A DNA stretch of 64,000 nucleotides from contig JAIFAC010000150.1 of NCBI GenBank assembly GCA_026545765.1, forward strand, positions 1 to 64,000, written 5' to 3'. This stretch comes from Plantago major (Eukaryota > Streptophyta > Magnoliopsida > Lamiales > Plantaginaceae). Of the stretch, positions 38,917-49,605 are shown piece by piece (the first letter of the stretch is position 1; each line of letters begins with the position of its first letter). The notes under the pieces are model-generated. The model was not told the origin of the DNA. It did no database searches and saw only the letters and a program-made list of their open reading frames with translations. Position numbers and translations under genes: made by a program.

Positions 38917-39747
38917 TTTTTTTTTTTCATAAATAGAGCATATATTAATAAAAGTAAAAGAGTACAAAGCGTAAAAGTAGAGATTACAATGGAACCCACA
39001 GGCGGGTTACAACGCGAAACAAGTGAAACAAACAAAGAAACAAAAATAACATAACCCGGGATCAAGGTGATCCATGGTTGCAACCGCGGGCCTCATTAAA
39101 ACCCAGTCATGGAAAAACCCAGTGGGAAAAACCCATGGCTGGGAAAAAGAGTGCCTGAGCGTTAGCGTTGCGGAAACCTATAATAAGGTAAACCGTACAT
39201 GTCCCTGTGTATGTGAGGTCGAATGACATCCAAAGGAGAAGTCCAGAAACCCTCCAGATCCAACTTTGAGAGAGCATCGGTGACCGTGTTGCCTTCGAAA
39301 AAATATGAGACACCCGAAAATCCATGTCACGCATATGAGAGAGAGTCAATAGCCAACGGTTCCGGAATTTCCATGGGACCGAGTTAGTACCCGCGGAGAG
39401 CAAATTCGCTACATAAGTAGAATCTGTCTCCAACCAAATCTTATTCCAGCCCTGGGTGTGAGCCAATTCAATGCCAATCATAACCGCAAGTAACTCGGCT
39501 TCAAAAGCATAAAGCGTACCCAGCTGATTTACAAAGCAACCCATCACGGTACCATTTGAATCTCTAAAAACCCCAGCCGCAGTAGAGGAGCCAGGAGCGG
39601 CAAGAGAACTTCCATCCGTGTTGCATTTAATCCATCCCGGGAGAGGGGGATACCAACGGACCTCAATGATATCTCGTGACTTAGGCGGGCACCCTTGAAT
39701 ACGAAAAGAATGAAGGACTTGTAAATCAACTTGATTATTAGCCATAA
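38917..39747 (-). mobile_element. LINE D: 3' fragment of the LINE C family
   Basis: This is an 831-bp minus-strand insert that starts on the plus strand with poly(T), the complement of a poly(A) tail. It corresponds to the last ~820 bp of LINE C (about 36165-36986) and is therefore severely 5'-truncated. A perfect 14-bp target duplication flanks it. The implied nick site, GAATT/AAAA, resembles the T-rich/A junction favoured by L1 endonucleases. Confidence 0.93.
39107..39745 (-). pseudogene. LINE D RNase H fragment
   Basis: On the minus strand the coding part begins at ATGGCTAATAATCAAG, where the element is truncated. It continues through VRWYPPLPGWIKCNTDGSSL (first Asp), the EAELLAV segment (Glu) and WLETDSTYVANLLS (second Asp) of the RNase H. 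The region where LINE C has a frameshift (near 36305-36340) is open here. A later frameshift disrupts the segment with the last Asp (HIFSKATRSPML). With only one domain and no promoter visible it is a dead fragment. Confidence 0.85.
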
Positions 39748-39761
39748 AATACTTGAGAATT
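39748..39761. repeat. Target-site duplication, right copy (LINE D)
   Basis: This is a perfect copy of 38903-38916, after which satellite monomer 5 continues in phase. Confidence 0.88.
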
Positions 39762-42700
39762 AAAAAACACACATAAGGAGTGGGATAAACAACACAATAA
39801 AGGAGTGGGATAATTACAAACGGAGAAGTCAATTTGAGATTTAAACAACACACAGGAGGAGTAATAAAATAACGAACGAAGAACTCTACTTGAGAGTAAA
39901 ACAAAACACAAAAGGAGTGGGATAAACAACAAACGAATTACTCCACTTGAGAGGTAAACAACACAATAAAGGAGTGGGATAATGTCAAACGAAGAAGTCT
40001 ATGAGATATTTAAACAATACACTGAAGGAGTATGAGTGTCAAAATCGAAGAACACTACGTGAGAATTAAAAAAGACACATAAGGAGTGGGATAAACAACA
40101 CAATAAAGGAGTGGGACAATTACAAACGGAGAAGTCAATTTGAGATTTAAACAACACACAGGAGGATTAATAAAATAACGAACGAAGAACTCTACTTGAG
40201 AGTAAAACAAAACAAAAAAGGAGTGGGATAAACAACAAACGAATTACTCCACATGGGAGGTAAACAAGACAATAAAGGAGTGGGATAATGTCAAACGAAG
40301 AATTCTATTCGAGATTTAAGCAATTCACAGAAGGAGTATTAGTATCACAAACGAAGAACGCTACTTGAGAGTTAAAAAAGACACATAAGGAGTGGGATAA
40401 ACAACACAATAAAGGAGTGGGATAATTACAAACGGAGAAGTCAATTTGAGATTTAAACAACACACAGGAGGATTAATAAAATAACGAACGAAGAACTCTA
40501 CTTGAGAGTAAAACAAAACAAAAAAGGAGTGGGTCAAACAACATACGAACAACTCCAATTGAGAGATAAAAACACACTAAAGGAGTGGGATAGTGTCAAA
40601 CGAAGAAGTCTATTAGATATTTAAACAATACACTGAAGGAGTATGAGTATCAAAATCGAAGAACACTACTTGAGAGTTCAACGACACACATAAGGAGTGG
40701 GATATACAACACAATAAACGAGTGGGATAATTACAAACGGAGAAGTCAATTTGAGATTTAAACAACGCACAGGAGGAGTAATAAAATAACGAACGAAGAA
40801 CTCTACTTGAGAGTAAAACAAAACACAAAAGGAGTGGGATAAAAAACCAACGAATTACTCCACTTGAGAGATCAACAACACAATAAAGGAGTGGGATAAT
40901 GTCAAACGAAGAAGTCTATGAGATATTTAAACAACACACTGAAGGAGTACGAGAATCATAATCGAAGAACAATACTTGAGAATTAAAAAACACACATAAG
41001 GAGTGGGATAAACAACACAATAAAGGAGTGGGATAATTACAAACGGAGAAGTCAATTTGAGATTTAAACAACACACAGGAGGAGTAATAAAATAACGAAC
41101 GAAGAACTCTACTTGAGAGTAAAACAAAACACAAAAGGAGTGGGATAAACAACAAACGAATTACACCACTTGAGAGATAAAGAACACAATAAAGGAGTGG
41201 GATAATGTCAAACGAAGAAGTCTATGAGATATTTAAACAATACACTGAAGGAGTATGAGTGTCAAAATCGAAGAACACTACGTGAGAATTAAAAAAGACA
41301 CATAAGGAGTGGGATAAACAACACAATAACGGAGTGGGACAATTATAAACGGAGAAGTCAATTTGAGATTTAAACAACACACAGGAGGAGTAATAAAATA
41401 ACGAACGAAGAACTCTACTTGAGAGTAAAACAAAACACAAAAGGAGTGGGATAAACAACAAACGAATTACTCCACTTGAGAGATAAACAACACAATAAAG
41501 GAGTGGGATAATGTCAAACGAAGAAGTCTATTAGATATTTAAACAATACACTGAAGGAGTATGAGTATCAAAATCGAAGAACACTACTTGAGAGTTCAAC
41601 AACACACATAAGGAGTGGGATAAACAACACAATAAAGGAGTGGGACAATTAGAAACGGAGAAGTCAATTTGAGATTTAAACAACACACAGGAGGAGTAAT
41701 AAAATAACGAACGAAGAACTCTACTTGAGAGTAAAACAAAACACAAAAGGAGTGGGTCAAACAACATACGAACAACTCCAATTGAGAGATAAAAACACAC
41801 TAAAGGAGTGGGATAATGTCAAACGAAGAAGTCTATTAGATATTTAAACAATACACTGAAGGAGTATGAGTATCAAAATCGAAGAACACTACTTGAGAGT
41901 TCAACAACACACATAAGGAGTGGGATAAACAACACAATAAAGGAGTGGGACAATTAGAAACGGAGAAGTCAATTTGAGATTTAAACAACACACATGAGGA
42001 GTAATAAAATAACGAACGAAGAACTCTACTTGAGAGTTAAACAAAACACAAAAGGAGTGGGATAAACAAAAAACGAACAACTCCAATTGAGAGATAAACA
42101 ACACAATAAAGGAGTGGGATAATGTCAAACGAAGAAGTCTATTAGATATTTAAACAATACACTGAAGGAGTATGAGTATCAAAATCGAAGAACACTACTT
42201 GAGAGTTCAACAACACACATAAGGAGTGGGATAAACAACACAATAAACGAGTGTGATAATTACAAACGGAGAAGTCAATTTGAGATTTAAACAACACACA
42301 TGAGGAGTAATAAAATAACGAACGAAGAACTCTACTTGAGAGTAAAACAAAACACAAAAGGAGTGGGATAAACAACCAACGAATTACTCCACTTTAGAGA
42401 TAAACAACACAATAAAGGAGTGGGATAATGTCAAACGAAGAAGTCTATGAGATATTTAAACAACACACTGAAGGAGTACGAGAATCATAATCGAAGAACA
42501 ATACTTGAGAATTAAAAAACACACATAAGGAGTGGGATAAACAACACAATAAAGGAGTGGGATAATTACAAACGGAGAAGTCAATTTGAGATTTAAACAA
42601 CACACAGGATGAGTAATAAAATAACGAACGAAGAACTCTACTCGAGAGTAAAACAAAACACAAAAGGAGTGGGATAAACAACAAATGAATTACTCCACTT

Positions 42701-43250
42701 GAGAGGTAAACAACACAATAAAGGAGTGGGATAATGTCAAACGAAGAAGTCTATGAGATATTTAAACAATACACTGAAGGAGTATGAGTGTCAAAATCGA
42801 AGAACACTACGTGAGAATTAAAAAAGACACATAAGGAGTGGGATAAACAACACAATAAAGGAGTGGGACAATTACAAACGGAGAAGTCAATTTGAGATTT
42901 AAACAACACACAGGAGGAGTAATAAAATAACAAACGAAGAACTCTACTTGAGAGTTAAACAAAACACAAAAGGAGTGGGATAAAAAAAAACGAACAACTC
43001 CAATTGAGAGATAAACAACACAATAAAGGAGTGGGATAATGTCAAACGAAGAAGTCTATTAGATATTTAAACAATACACTGAAGGAGTATGAGTATCAAA
43101 ATCGAAGAACACTACTTGAGAGTTCAACAACACACATAAGGAGTGGGATAAACAACACAATAAACGAGTGGGATAATTACAAACGGAGAAGTCAATTTGA
43201 GATTTAAACAACACACATGAGGAGGAGCAAAAACAACACACTAAAGGAGT
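39748..43250. repeat. Satellite block V
   Basis: About 3.5 kb of satellite between LINEs D and B, mainly 306-bp units of a/b type with some c-type pieces (AGCAATTCACAG near 40318). The last 26 bp (43225-43250) are satellite-like but out of order: they resemble the end of monomer 3 plus GGAGT, placed directly after monomer 1. No gene is visible. Confidence 0.94.
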
Positions 43251-43350
43251 CAATTCTTCTCTCTAGAAATTTCTCTCCCGATGAAAACCTAATCTCATTT
43301 CCAGATCTGAGCTTTGCCTCTGGCAGCCTCTTGCTGCTAGGGTTCCGGCC
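43251..43350 (+). promoter_or_regulatory. LINE B 5' leader
   Basis: About 100 bases of pyrimidine-rich sequence precede the ORF1 ATG, absent from LINE A. It contains CTAGGGTTCCGGCC just before ATGGCT, resembling plant leaders. L1 elements usually carry an internal promoter in the 5' region. No TATA box is evident, and a promoter here is inference. It could itself be slightly truncated. Confidence 0.5.
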
Positions 43351-45507
43351 ATGGCTTCCGATGCTTCCTCTCCTCCCCCTCTACCAAATCCTAACCTTCC
43401 TCAATCTTCCGCCCTTATGGCAAACAGTTTCCGGCCTTCGTCTTCCTCTCTTCCCCATCTTCGTCCCCCGTCGCCTCAACAGTCACATCAATGGCTGAAT
43501 GGAGTGGATTTCACTTCCCTTCCTCGGATTGGGGTTTCGAATAACCATCCAATACGAACCTGGGTTAACCCTAATCTGTCTGTGAATAGGCACCCTTGTT
43601 CTACTTCACAGTCAGATCCACAAACTCCTGCCTCAGATCTACCTGTTCCTCCCTTGTCTGCAGATCTTGAATCTCTACAAGAGAAGCAAACCTTTGCGGA
43701 TGTGGCTAACAAGCCGGCTGGAGTTAGTAACAAGACTGGAACTACCCTTCCTCTGTCCTTCCTTGAAATCATCTCTGAAGATCGTAAGATTATTAAGGCC
43801 AAGGAACATTTTTTGGTTGATGGAAAACCTGCAATCAAGTTTTCGGAGGAGGAGGTCACAACCCTAGCTCAGCCGTTCCATCTGACGCTTGTTGGTAAGT
43901 TCATGGGTAAGACTACTCCTCGTATTCATGAGATTGCACCTGAATTTAAGAAACTAAAATTGAAACGTGGTTTTTCCTTGAGTTTACTGGATAATAGACA
44001 TGTTTTGATCTCCTTGTTTCTGGAGGAAGATTTCACTAAGATTTGGTTAAAAGGGTCGTTGTTTATTGCGGGTACTACCCTTATTCTCTCAAAATGGTCA
44101 CCTTCTTATTCCCCTGAAATGGACTCCCCTCTTGTTCCTTGTTGGGTGACTCTAAAAAAACTTCCTGTTATGTTGTTTCAAGCTGAAGCTTTATTTGAGA
44201 TAGCTAAGCTAGTTGGTAACCCTCTTCGTATGGATCAAGCTACTGCTCATAAAACTGTGTTATCTAAAGCTAGATTATGTATAGAGGTTGATGCTTCTAC
44301 ATCCCCACCCCGAAATCTTATAGTTGAAGCTGGTGGTGTGTTACATTCCATTGATGTTGTGTATGATGAGTATCCCAAGTTCTGCAGTCATTGTTCTAAA
44401 TTAGGGCATGCGTTGGATGTGTGTTTCATTAAAAACCCTCTTTTAAAATCTAAAGGATCTGGTGATTCTGCTGTTCAAAAGGGAATTGTTTCCCCTAAAG
44501 TTGCTACTACTAACTCTGTTGCCCCAGCTGTAGATCAGGATGGTTTTGAGAAAGTGGTTAAAAAACACAAAAGAGTTAGAGCTTCCTATAATGTTTATGG
44601 TCTGCCTATTAACAAAACCAGAAATGTTAGGATTCCTCCTCATCCTAGGAGGATTTCCCAAAACATTAATGTGTCAGTTGCAGGTACAGACAAAGACACT
44701 GAAGTGGAAGTAGAAGAAATCTTTGCTACTGAGCATGTAAATGAGAAAGAAGGAGCTACTACTGAAGCACAAGAACCTGAACATGAGATAGGTAATGAAG
44801 AGAAGGAGAATACCTTGGACTTTGAAGATGCCTACCTGGCTACCAGGGTGGTTTCAGAGGAGTTGTTCCAAGTGGAATCCCCCATTGCTGCTTACAATAG
44901 CTCTTGCTCTAATGGTAGAGCTAGAACTTCTGAGAGCCCTCTCTGGAAAGATGTAGCTTCATCTGCTCCTCTTCAGGAGCATGTCTCTGAAGCACCTGAA
45001 GAAGGAGAATGCAAGGAAGATGATCAGGACTCTGAATGGGATATGGATGAACTTGTACTCCATGCTAAGCTTGGAATTATTAAGAACACTGATCCCAGAC
45101 TGACTGCCTATACAAAGAACACTGCTTTTGATAGGGAAGTCTCAGTTCCCTTTTTAAATCCTGCATCCCTTAATGAGCAACAGATATTAATTCCTGAACC
45201 TTCTTTCTTGCAGGAAAATAGAAGGAATTCTTTGGAGTCCCCCTCTCTCAATCCTTTGGTTTATGGAAAGAATGATGATACTGCTAGTGTTGACTCTGAC
45301 ACAAGCATGGTAAATTCCTCTCCTGTTCATAACTCTGATTCTGCCTTTGCCATTAGTGTACCTCTCACTTCTAGTGCTAAAAAGAATTTGAGAAAGAAAA
45401 AACTAAAGCAAGCCAAGAAAGCTGCCTTAGCTGCCATGAACTATCTATCTCCAGCTAATGGAAGATATGCTAGTACCTCATCTAGTGCTGATACTGGGAA
45501 TCAATAA
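43351..45507 (+). CDS. LINE B ORF1: DUF4283/zinc-knuckle nucleic-acid-binding protein
   Basis: 718 codons, ATG at 43351 (context GGCCATGG), TAA at 45505. It is the predicted RNA-binding partner in the retrotransposition particle. Residues 1 to about 130 are Pro/Ser-rich. A DUF4283-like domain spans roughly 165-330 (WVTLKKLPVMLFQ, ARLCIEVDAS). A CX2CX4HX4C knuckle follows with C345, C348, H353 and C358. Residues about 430-620 are acidic (EVEVEEI, EEGECKEDDQDSEWDMDE). The C-terminus has a basic run (SSAKKNLRKKKLKQAKKAA) that could bind nucleic acid or act in nuclear import. There is no frameshift. The stop lies 14 bases before the ORF2 ATG, whereas in LINE A this TAA reads CAA. Family assignment is firm; function is by analogy. 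Confidence 0.93.
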   Translation: MASDASSPPPLPNPNLPQSSALMANSFRPSSSSLPHLRPPSPQQSHQWLNGVDFTSLPRIGVSNNHPIRTWVNPNLSVNRHPCSTSQSDPQTPASDLPVPPLSADLESLQEKQTFADVANKPAGVSNKTGTTLPLSFLEIISEDRKIIKAKEHFLVDGKPAIKFSEEEVTTLAQPFHLTLVGKFMGKTTPRIHEIAPEFKKLKLKRGFSLSLLDNRHVLISLFLEEDFTKIWLKGSLFIAGTTLILSKWSPSYSPEMDSPLVPCWVTLKKLPVMLFQAEALFEIAKLVGNPLRMDQATAHKTVLSKARLCIEVDASTSPPRNLIVEAGGVLHSIDVVYDEYPKFCSHCSKLGHALDVCFIKNPLLKSKGSGDSAVQKGIVSPKVATTNSVAPAVDQDGFEKVVKKHKRVRASYNVYGLPINKTRNVRIPPHPRRISQNINVSVAGTDKDTEVEVEEIFATEHVNEKEGATTEAQEPEHEIGNEEKENTLDFEDAYLATRVVSEELFQVESPIAAYNSSCSNGRARTSESPLWKDVASSAPLQEHVSEAPEEGECKEDDQDSEWDMDELVLHAKLGIIKNTDPRLTAYTKNTAFDREVSVPFLNPASLNEQQILIPEPSFLQENRRNSLESPSLNPLVYGKNDDTASVDSDTSMVNSSPVHNSDSAFAISVPLTSSAKKNLRKKKLKQAKKAALAAMNYLSPANGRYASTSSSADTGNQ

Positions 45508-45521
45508 ACCTCTTATTTTCA

Positions 45522-48500
45522 ATGATTGTTCAAATCTGGAATATTAGAGGTATTGGGAATCCCCAGTCTCAGCAACTTGTTAAGTTTTATAAAAATTCTC
45601 AAAAAATTGATGTTTTAGTATTACTTGAACATTTAGTTGAATTCAATAGTCCTAAGTTTTGTAGGCTTTTGGGCTTTGATAGTATACTAAAGAATGAAAA
45701 CAACAAAATCTGGATTTGTTTCTCTTCTTCTTGTAAAATTCAAGTTATAGCAGATGAGGAACAATACTTGCATTGCTCCATTTCTCTGGCAGATGGTAGT
45801 TCTCCCTTTTTGGCCACTTTCATTTATGCAAAATGTACTAGAAGAGAGAGATACTCTTTATGGGAAGAAGTTTCTGCTTTAGGGGCCTCTATTCTATCTC
45901 CCTGGTGTGTTGGTGGAGATTTTAACATCATTACTACACCTAGTGAGAGAGAAGGTGGCTCTTTACCTAACTTGAATGCCATAGCTGATTTTAATGATTT
46001 TATCTGTGTTAATGGTCTTCTTGATCTTGGTTTTTCTGGTGTTCCTTTCACCTGGGAACAGACTAATGGTATGAAACAAAGATTAGACAGATTGCTCTTC
46101 AATAACTGTTGGTCTGATTCTTTCTTTCAAACTACCATCTCTCATGGTATGCTTCATTTATCAGATCACAGACCTCTTTTGCTTAAGTTTACTACTTCCC
46201 TGGAAAAACCTAAAAGCTCTTTTAAGTTTTTAAATATGTGGACTCTTCATGCTGACTTTTCGAAAGAAGTAGAGTCTAATTGGAACTTACCTGCTAGGAA
46301 CATTGGTCTCAAAAAACTGAAAGAAAAATTGTACAGACTAAAACTTTTTCTTCAATTTTGGAACAAAAAGGTTTTTGGTAATGTGTTTGAAAGAGTCAAA
46401 AAACTTGAAACTGAGGTGTTATTAGCTGAGCAAGTTGTTTCTTCTAATCCTAGTACTCTGGCCATTAAAGATTTGAAAAACAAACAAAGTCTGTTTGGTA
46501 TTGCACTTGATCAAGAAGAAGAATTTTGGAAACAAAAAGCTTCTTCTAATTGGTGTGCTTTTGGTGAAAGAAACACTAAACTGTTTCACAGTATGGCTAA
46601 AAGAAAAAGAGCTAGGATGGGGATACACTCTATCTATCATCAGGGCAATGAAATTTCTTTGCCTAACCTGCTGAAACAGTCTGCTGTGAGTTACTACACT
46701 AACCATTTTGCAGGGGATATTCCTTCTTTATCTCCCCCAACTCTTACTCTGCCAGGCCAGGAAGTCACTATGGAACAAAATGCTGAGCTATGTAAACTTC
46801 CAACCATGGAAGAACTGCATACAGTTGTGACAGGTCTTAAGGCTGATTCAGCCCCTGGGCCTGATGGCTTCTCTGGAAAATTCTTTCAAGTGTCATGGGA
46901 AGTTATCAAACTTGACTTATTAGAAGCTGTGCATGATTTTTTTACTGATGGGCTCATTCCTTTAGGCTTCTCTCATACCTTACTTGCTTTAATCCCTAAA
47001 AAGGATTGTCCCCAAGAATGGTGTGATTATAGGCCTATTAGCTTATGCTCTAATGTCCAAAAAATACTCTCTAAATTGTTGAATGATAGACTTGCTTCTA
47101 TTCTTCCTTCTTTGATTTCTCTGAATCAATCTGGCTTTGTTAAAGGCAGGGCTATTGTGGATAATATCTTATTAGTGCAAGAACTTGCTCATGCTGTAGA
47201 TAATAAGATTAAGGGTGCTAATGTGATTGTTAAATTGGATATGATGAAAGCATATGATAGAGTTCAATGGTCTTTTTTGGAAAACATTCTGCTCTCTTTT
47301 GGCTTTTCTGATATTTGGGTGAACTTGGTTATGAAAATTGTTACCAATTGCCATTACAGTGTGTTGATAAATGGTGAATCCTGTGGCTTTATACATGCTC
47401 TTCAAGGTCTTAGACAGGGAGATCCTATCTCCCCTGCCCTCTTCTTACTCATGAATGAATATTTGTCTAGATCCTTGAATGCTATGTTTGTTCTGCACCC
47501 TCATATGTATTACAAAGTCCCTAAAGGCATTCCCATTACCCATCTTGCATATGCAGATGATTGTGTTATTTTCTGTAATGGTTCTGATATCAGCATTACT
47601 CTTCTTAAAGAGTTTTTGTGTGTGTATGAGTCTCAATCTGGTCAGAAAGTCAACCTTAACAAGAGTGGTTGTTTAATTGGTAAAAGGGCTAATCACTCCT
47701 TGGTTTTGAGTACTTTAAACATGCCTGCTATCTCTTTTCCTTTTATTTACCTTGGTGCTCTTATAACCAAAGGTAATAAGAAAAAAAGTTGGTACATGCC
47801 TCTTATTTCCAAAATCAGAGCCAAATTTTTGGGTTGGAACTTGGATCTTATATCCCAGGGTGGTAGGTTAACTTTGATTAAAAGTGTTCTAAATGCCCTT
47901 CCTGTGTACTTACTCCAAGTCCTGAAACCCCCTAAATCTGTGATTTATGAAATTGAACAAATTTTCTCCAAATTTTTTTGGGGGGCTCTTCATGGGACTA
48001 GGAAATTTCATTGGACTAAATGGCAAAATCTGTGTTTCCCTTACAAAGAGTCTGGTTTGAATGTGTGCAGTCTGTATGATCTATCTCTAGCTTTTACCAT
48101 CAAGTTGTGGTTCAAACTTAGGGAGAATAGCTCTTTATGGGCTTCCTTCATGCATGCTAAATATATTAGGAACTCTTTTCCTGGGAACTTATGTCCTAAA
48201 GGTTCTGACTCTCCAATGTGGAGAAGATTATTGGGTGTTTGTGCCATTGCTCAGGAAAACATGTTTTGGCAAATTGGTACTGGTTGTGCTTACTTTTGGT
48301 ATGATCATTGGTATCAGTATCTCTCTGTTGTAGAACTTCAATCTTCTGTGCAGACAGGTACTATTGATGAGACTACCATCCAATCTTGGATTTCTGGAAA
48401 TGTATGGGATATGTCCAAATTGGACATTCTCCCTATGCATATCAAAGTTAACATTGTCCTGAAGATACCTTGTTCTGTGACTGTGCAAACAATGCCTATC

Positions 48501-48716
48501 TGGAAACTGACACAAGATGGGTGTTTCAGTACCTCATCTGCAAGGAACATTGTTAGGCAAGTCAAACCTGAAAATCCATTGTTTGAGTATATATGGAGTC
48601 CTTACATAGCCCCTACAATTTCAATCTTCTGGTGGAAGATTTTGCATGGTTGGATTCACATGGATATCTTGTCATTCAAAAGAAAGGGATTGTGCATCCA
48701 AGTGTCTTTGTTGTAG
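45522..48716 (+). CDS. LINE B ORF2, main part: AP endonuclease and reverse transcriptase
   Basis: 1064 codons are open from ATG 45522. ORF2 nicks target DNA and copies the element RNA from the nick. The endonuclease lies at about residues 1-230: WNIRGIG near the start, GDFN at 132-135 and SDHRP at 214-218. The reverse transcriptase lies at about 440-760: SAPGPDGFSGKFF, YRPISLCSNVQK, SGFVKGRAIVDN, KLDMMKAYDRV, LRQGDPISPALF and YADD at 677-680. All catalytic residues I can judge are present. A frameshift near 48660-48690 replaces the zf-RVT/RNase H part with about 18 unrelated residues before a stop; the rest follows in another frame at 48646-49605. The ATG is chosen because WNIRGIG begins five residues later, as usual for this enzyme. 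Confidence 0.9.
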   Translation: MIVQIWNIRGIGNPQSQQLVKFYKNSQKIDVLVLLEHLVEFNSPKFCRLLGFDSILKNENNKIWICFSSSCKIQVIADEEQYLHCSISLADGSSPFLATFIYAKCTRRERYSLWEEVSALGASILSPWCVGGDFNIITTPSEREGGSLPNLNAIADFNDFICVNGLLDLGFSGVPFTWEQTNGMKQRLDRLLFNNCWSDSFFQTTISHGMLHLSDHRPLLLKFTTSLEKPKSSFKFLNMWTLHADFSKEVESNWNLPARNIGLKKLKEKLYRLKLFLQFWNKKVFGNVFERVKKLETEVLLAEQVVSSNPSTLAIKDLKNKQSLFGIALDQEEEFWKQKASSNWCAFGERNTKLFHSMAKRKRARMGIHSIYHQGNEISLPNLLKQSAVSYYTNHFAGDIPSLSPPTLTLPGQEVTMEQNAELCKLPTMEELHTVVTGLKADSAPGPDGFSGKFFQVSWEVIKLDLLEAVHDFFTDGLIPLGFSHTLLALIPKKDCPQEWCDYRPISLCSNVQKILSKLLNDRLASILPSLISLNQSGFVKGRAIVDNILLVQELAHAVDNKIKGANVIVKLDMMKAYDRVQWSFLENILLSFGFSDIWVNLVMKIVTNCHYSVLINGESCGFIHALQGLRQGDPISPALFLLMNEYLSRSLNAMFVLHPHMYYKVPKGIPITHLAYADDCVIFCNGSDISITLLKEFLCVYESQSGQKVNLNKSGCLIGKRANHSLVLSTLNMPAISFPFIYLGALITKGNKKKSWYMPLISKIRAKFLGWNLDLISQGGRLTLIKSVLNALPVYLLQVLKPPKSVIYEIEQIFSKFFWGALHGTRKFHWTKWQNLCFPYKESGLNVCSLYDLSLAFTIKLWFKLRENSSLWASFMHAKYIRNSFPGNLCPKGSDSPMWRRLLGVCAIAQENMFWQIGTGCAYFWYDHWYQYLSVVELQSSVQTGTIDETTIQSWISGNVWDMSKLDILPMHIKVNIVLKIPCSVTVQTMPIWKLTQDGCFSTSSARNIVRQVKPENPLFEYIWSPYIAPTISIFWWKILHGWIHMDILSFKRKGLCIQVSLL

Positions 48717-49605
48717 GAGCATTGAGACTGTGGAGCATGTTCTCCTTCACTCTCCAGAAGTACACAAAGCCTGGCAGTGGTTCTCCAACTTGCTTTTGGT
48801 TCCTTGTCTTCCTCACCATTCTATATCTGATAGATTGATTGCTTGGAGATCTTCATCAGACTGGGTTAATAAGGGTCATATTAGGGGGTTGATTCCTTTA
48901 TTAATTGCTTGGTTTGCCTGGAAAGCCAGGAATGATGCTAAGCATAGAGGGACAAAGATCACCTCTCATGGAATTATTGCTGTCACCCTGAGACAACTGC
49001 ACCTCATACATCAGGCCTTCAGAGTTCCAGCTAAGGTTTGGAAAGGTGATGTATCTCTGGCTAATCACCTAGGATTACAAGTGTATAGAGCTCTCCCCAA
49101 ACCACTATTGCTTGTATACTGGCTTAGACCACCTGCTACTTGGATTAAACTTAACACAGATGCTTCAGTACACTCTTTCAACTCTAGGGCTGCGGCTGCA
49201 GGCATTTTGAGGTGTTCTTTTGGGAGGGTCCTTAGAGTATATCAGAAAGTGCTGGGAATTAGGAATGCTTTTGAAGCAGAAATGGAAGCCATTCACATTG
49301 GGCTACAAATCTGCAAACATTTGGGGTATACTAAGGTGATTGTAGAATCTGATGCTCAGAGTGTAATTCAAACTCTGAACTCTGCAAAACCTATGGCTCA
49401 TTGGAAATCCCTGATTATTTATCATCAAATCCTGGGGTGCAGGAAGGACATGGAAGTTATCTTCCAGCACATTCATAGGGAAGGTAACTCAGTGGCTGAT
49501 TGTCTTGCCAAGGAGGCCCTAAACCATAACTTGTACAGGGAGATATCTATTGCAGAATGCAGTCCCACCCTGAAGAAACTTGTGTTTTCTAAGAATTCCC
49601 AATGA
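48646..49605 (+). pseudogene. LINE B ORF2, C-terminal part in a shifted frame: zf-RVT and RNase H
   Basis: This frame continues ORF2 after the frameshift. It carries the zf-RVT cysteine/histidine cluster (CLCCRSIETVEHVLLHS), a linker with WFAWKARNDAKH, and an RNase H with its four acidic positions: TDAS (Asp near residue 172), FEAEMEA (Glu near 212-214), VESDAQ and NSVADCLAKEA. RNase H at the C-terminus is a known acquisition of plant L1 elements. It has no start of its own and would be translated only if the frameshift were bypassed or is a sequence error. Compared with LINE A, B has two extra bases (ATCTT against ACT, near 48665) and four missing (TTGG, near 48690). Confidence 0.88.

Noticed and set aside
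38859..39083. Plus-strand gene-like content near 38.9-39.1 kb
   Set aside because: It is the inverted 3' untranslated tail of LINE D, matching the end of LINE C.
43351..48716. A host resistance or reverse-transcriptase defence gene
   Set aside because: The domain order, poly(A) tail, long 3' region and second copy identify a LINE. There is no host gene structure.
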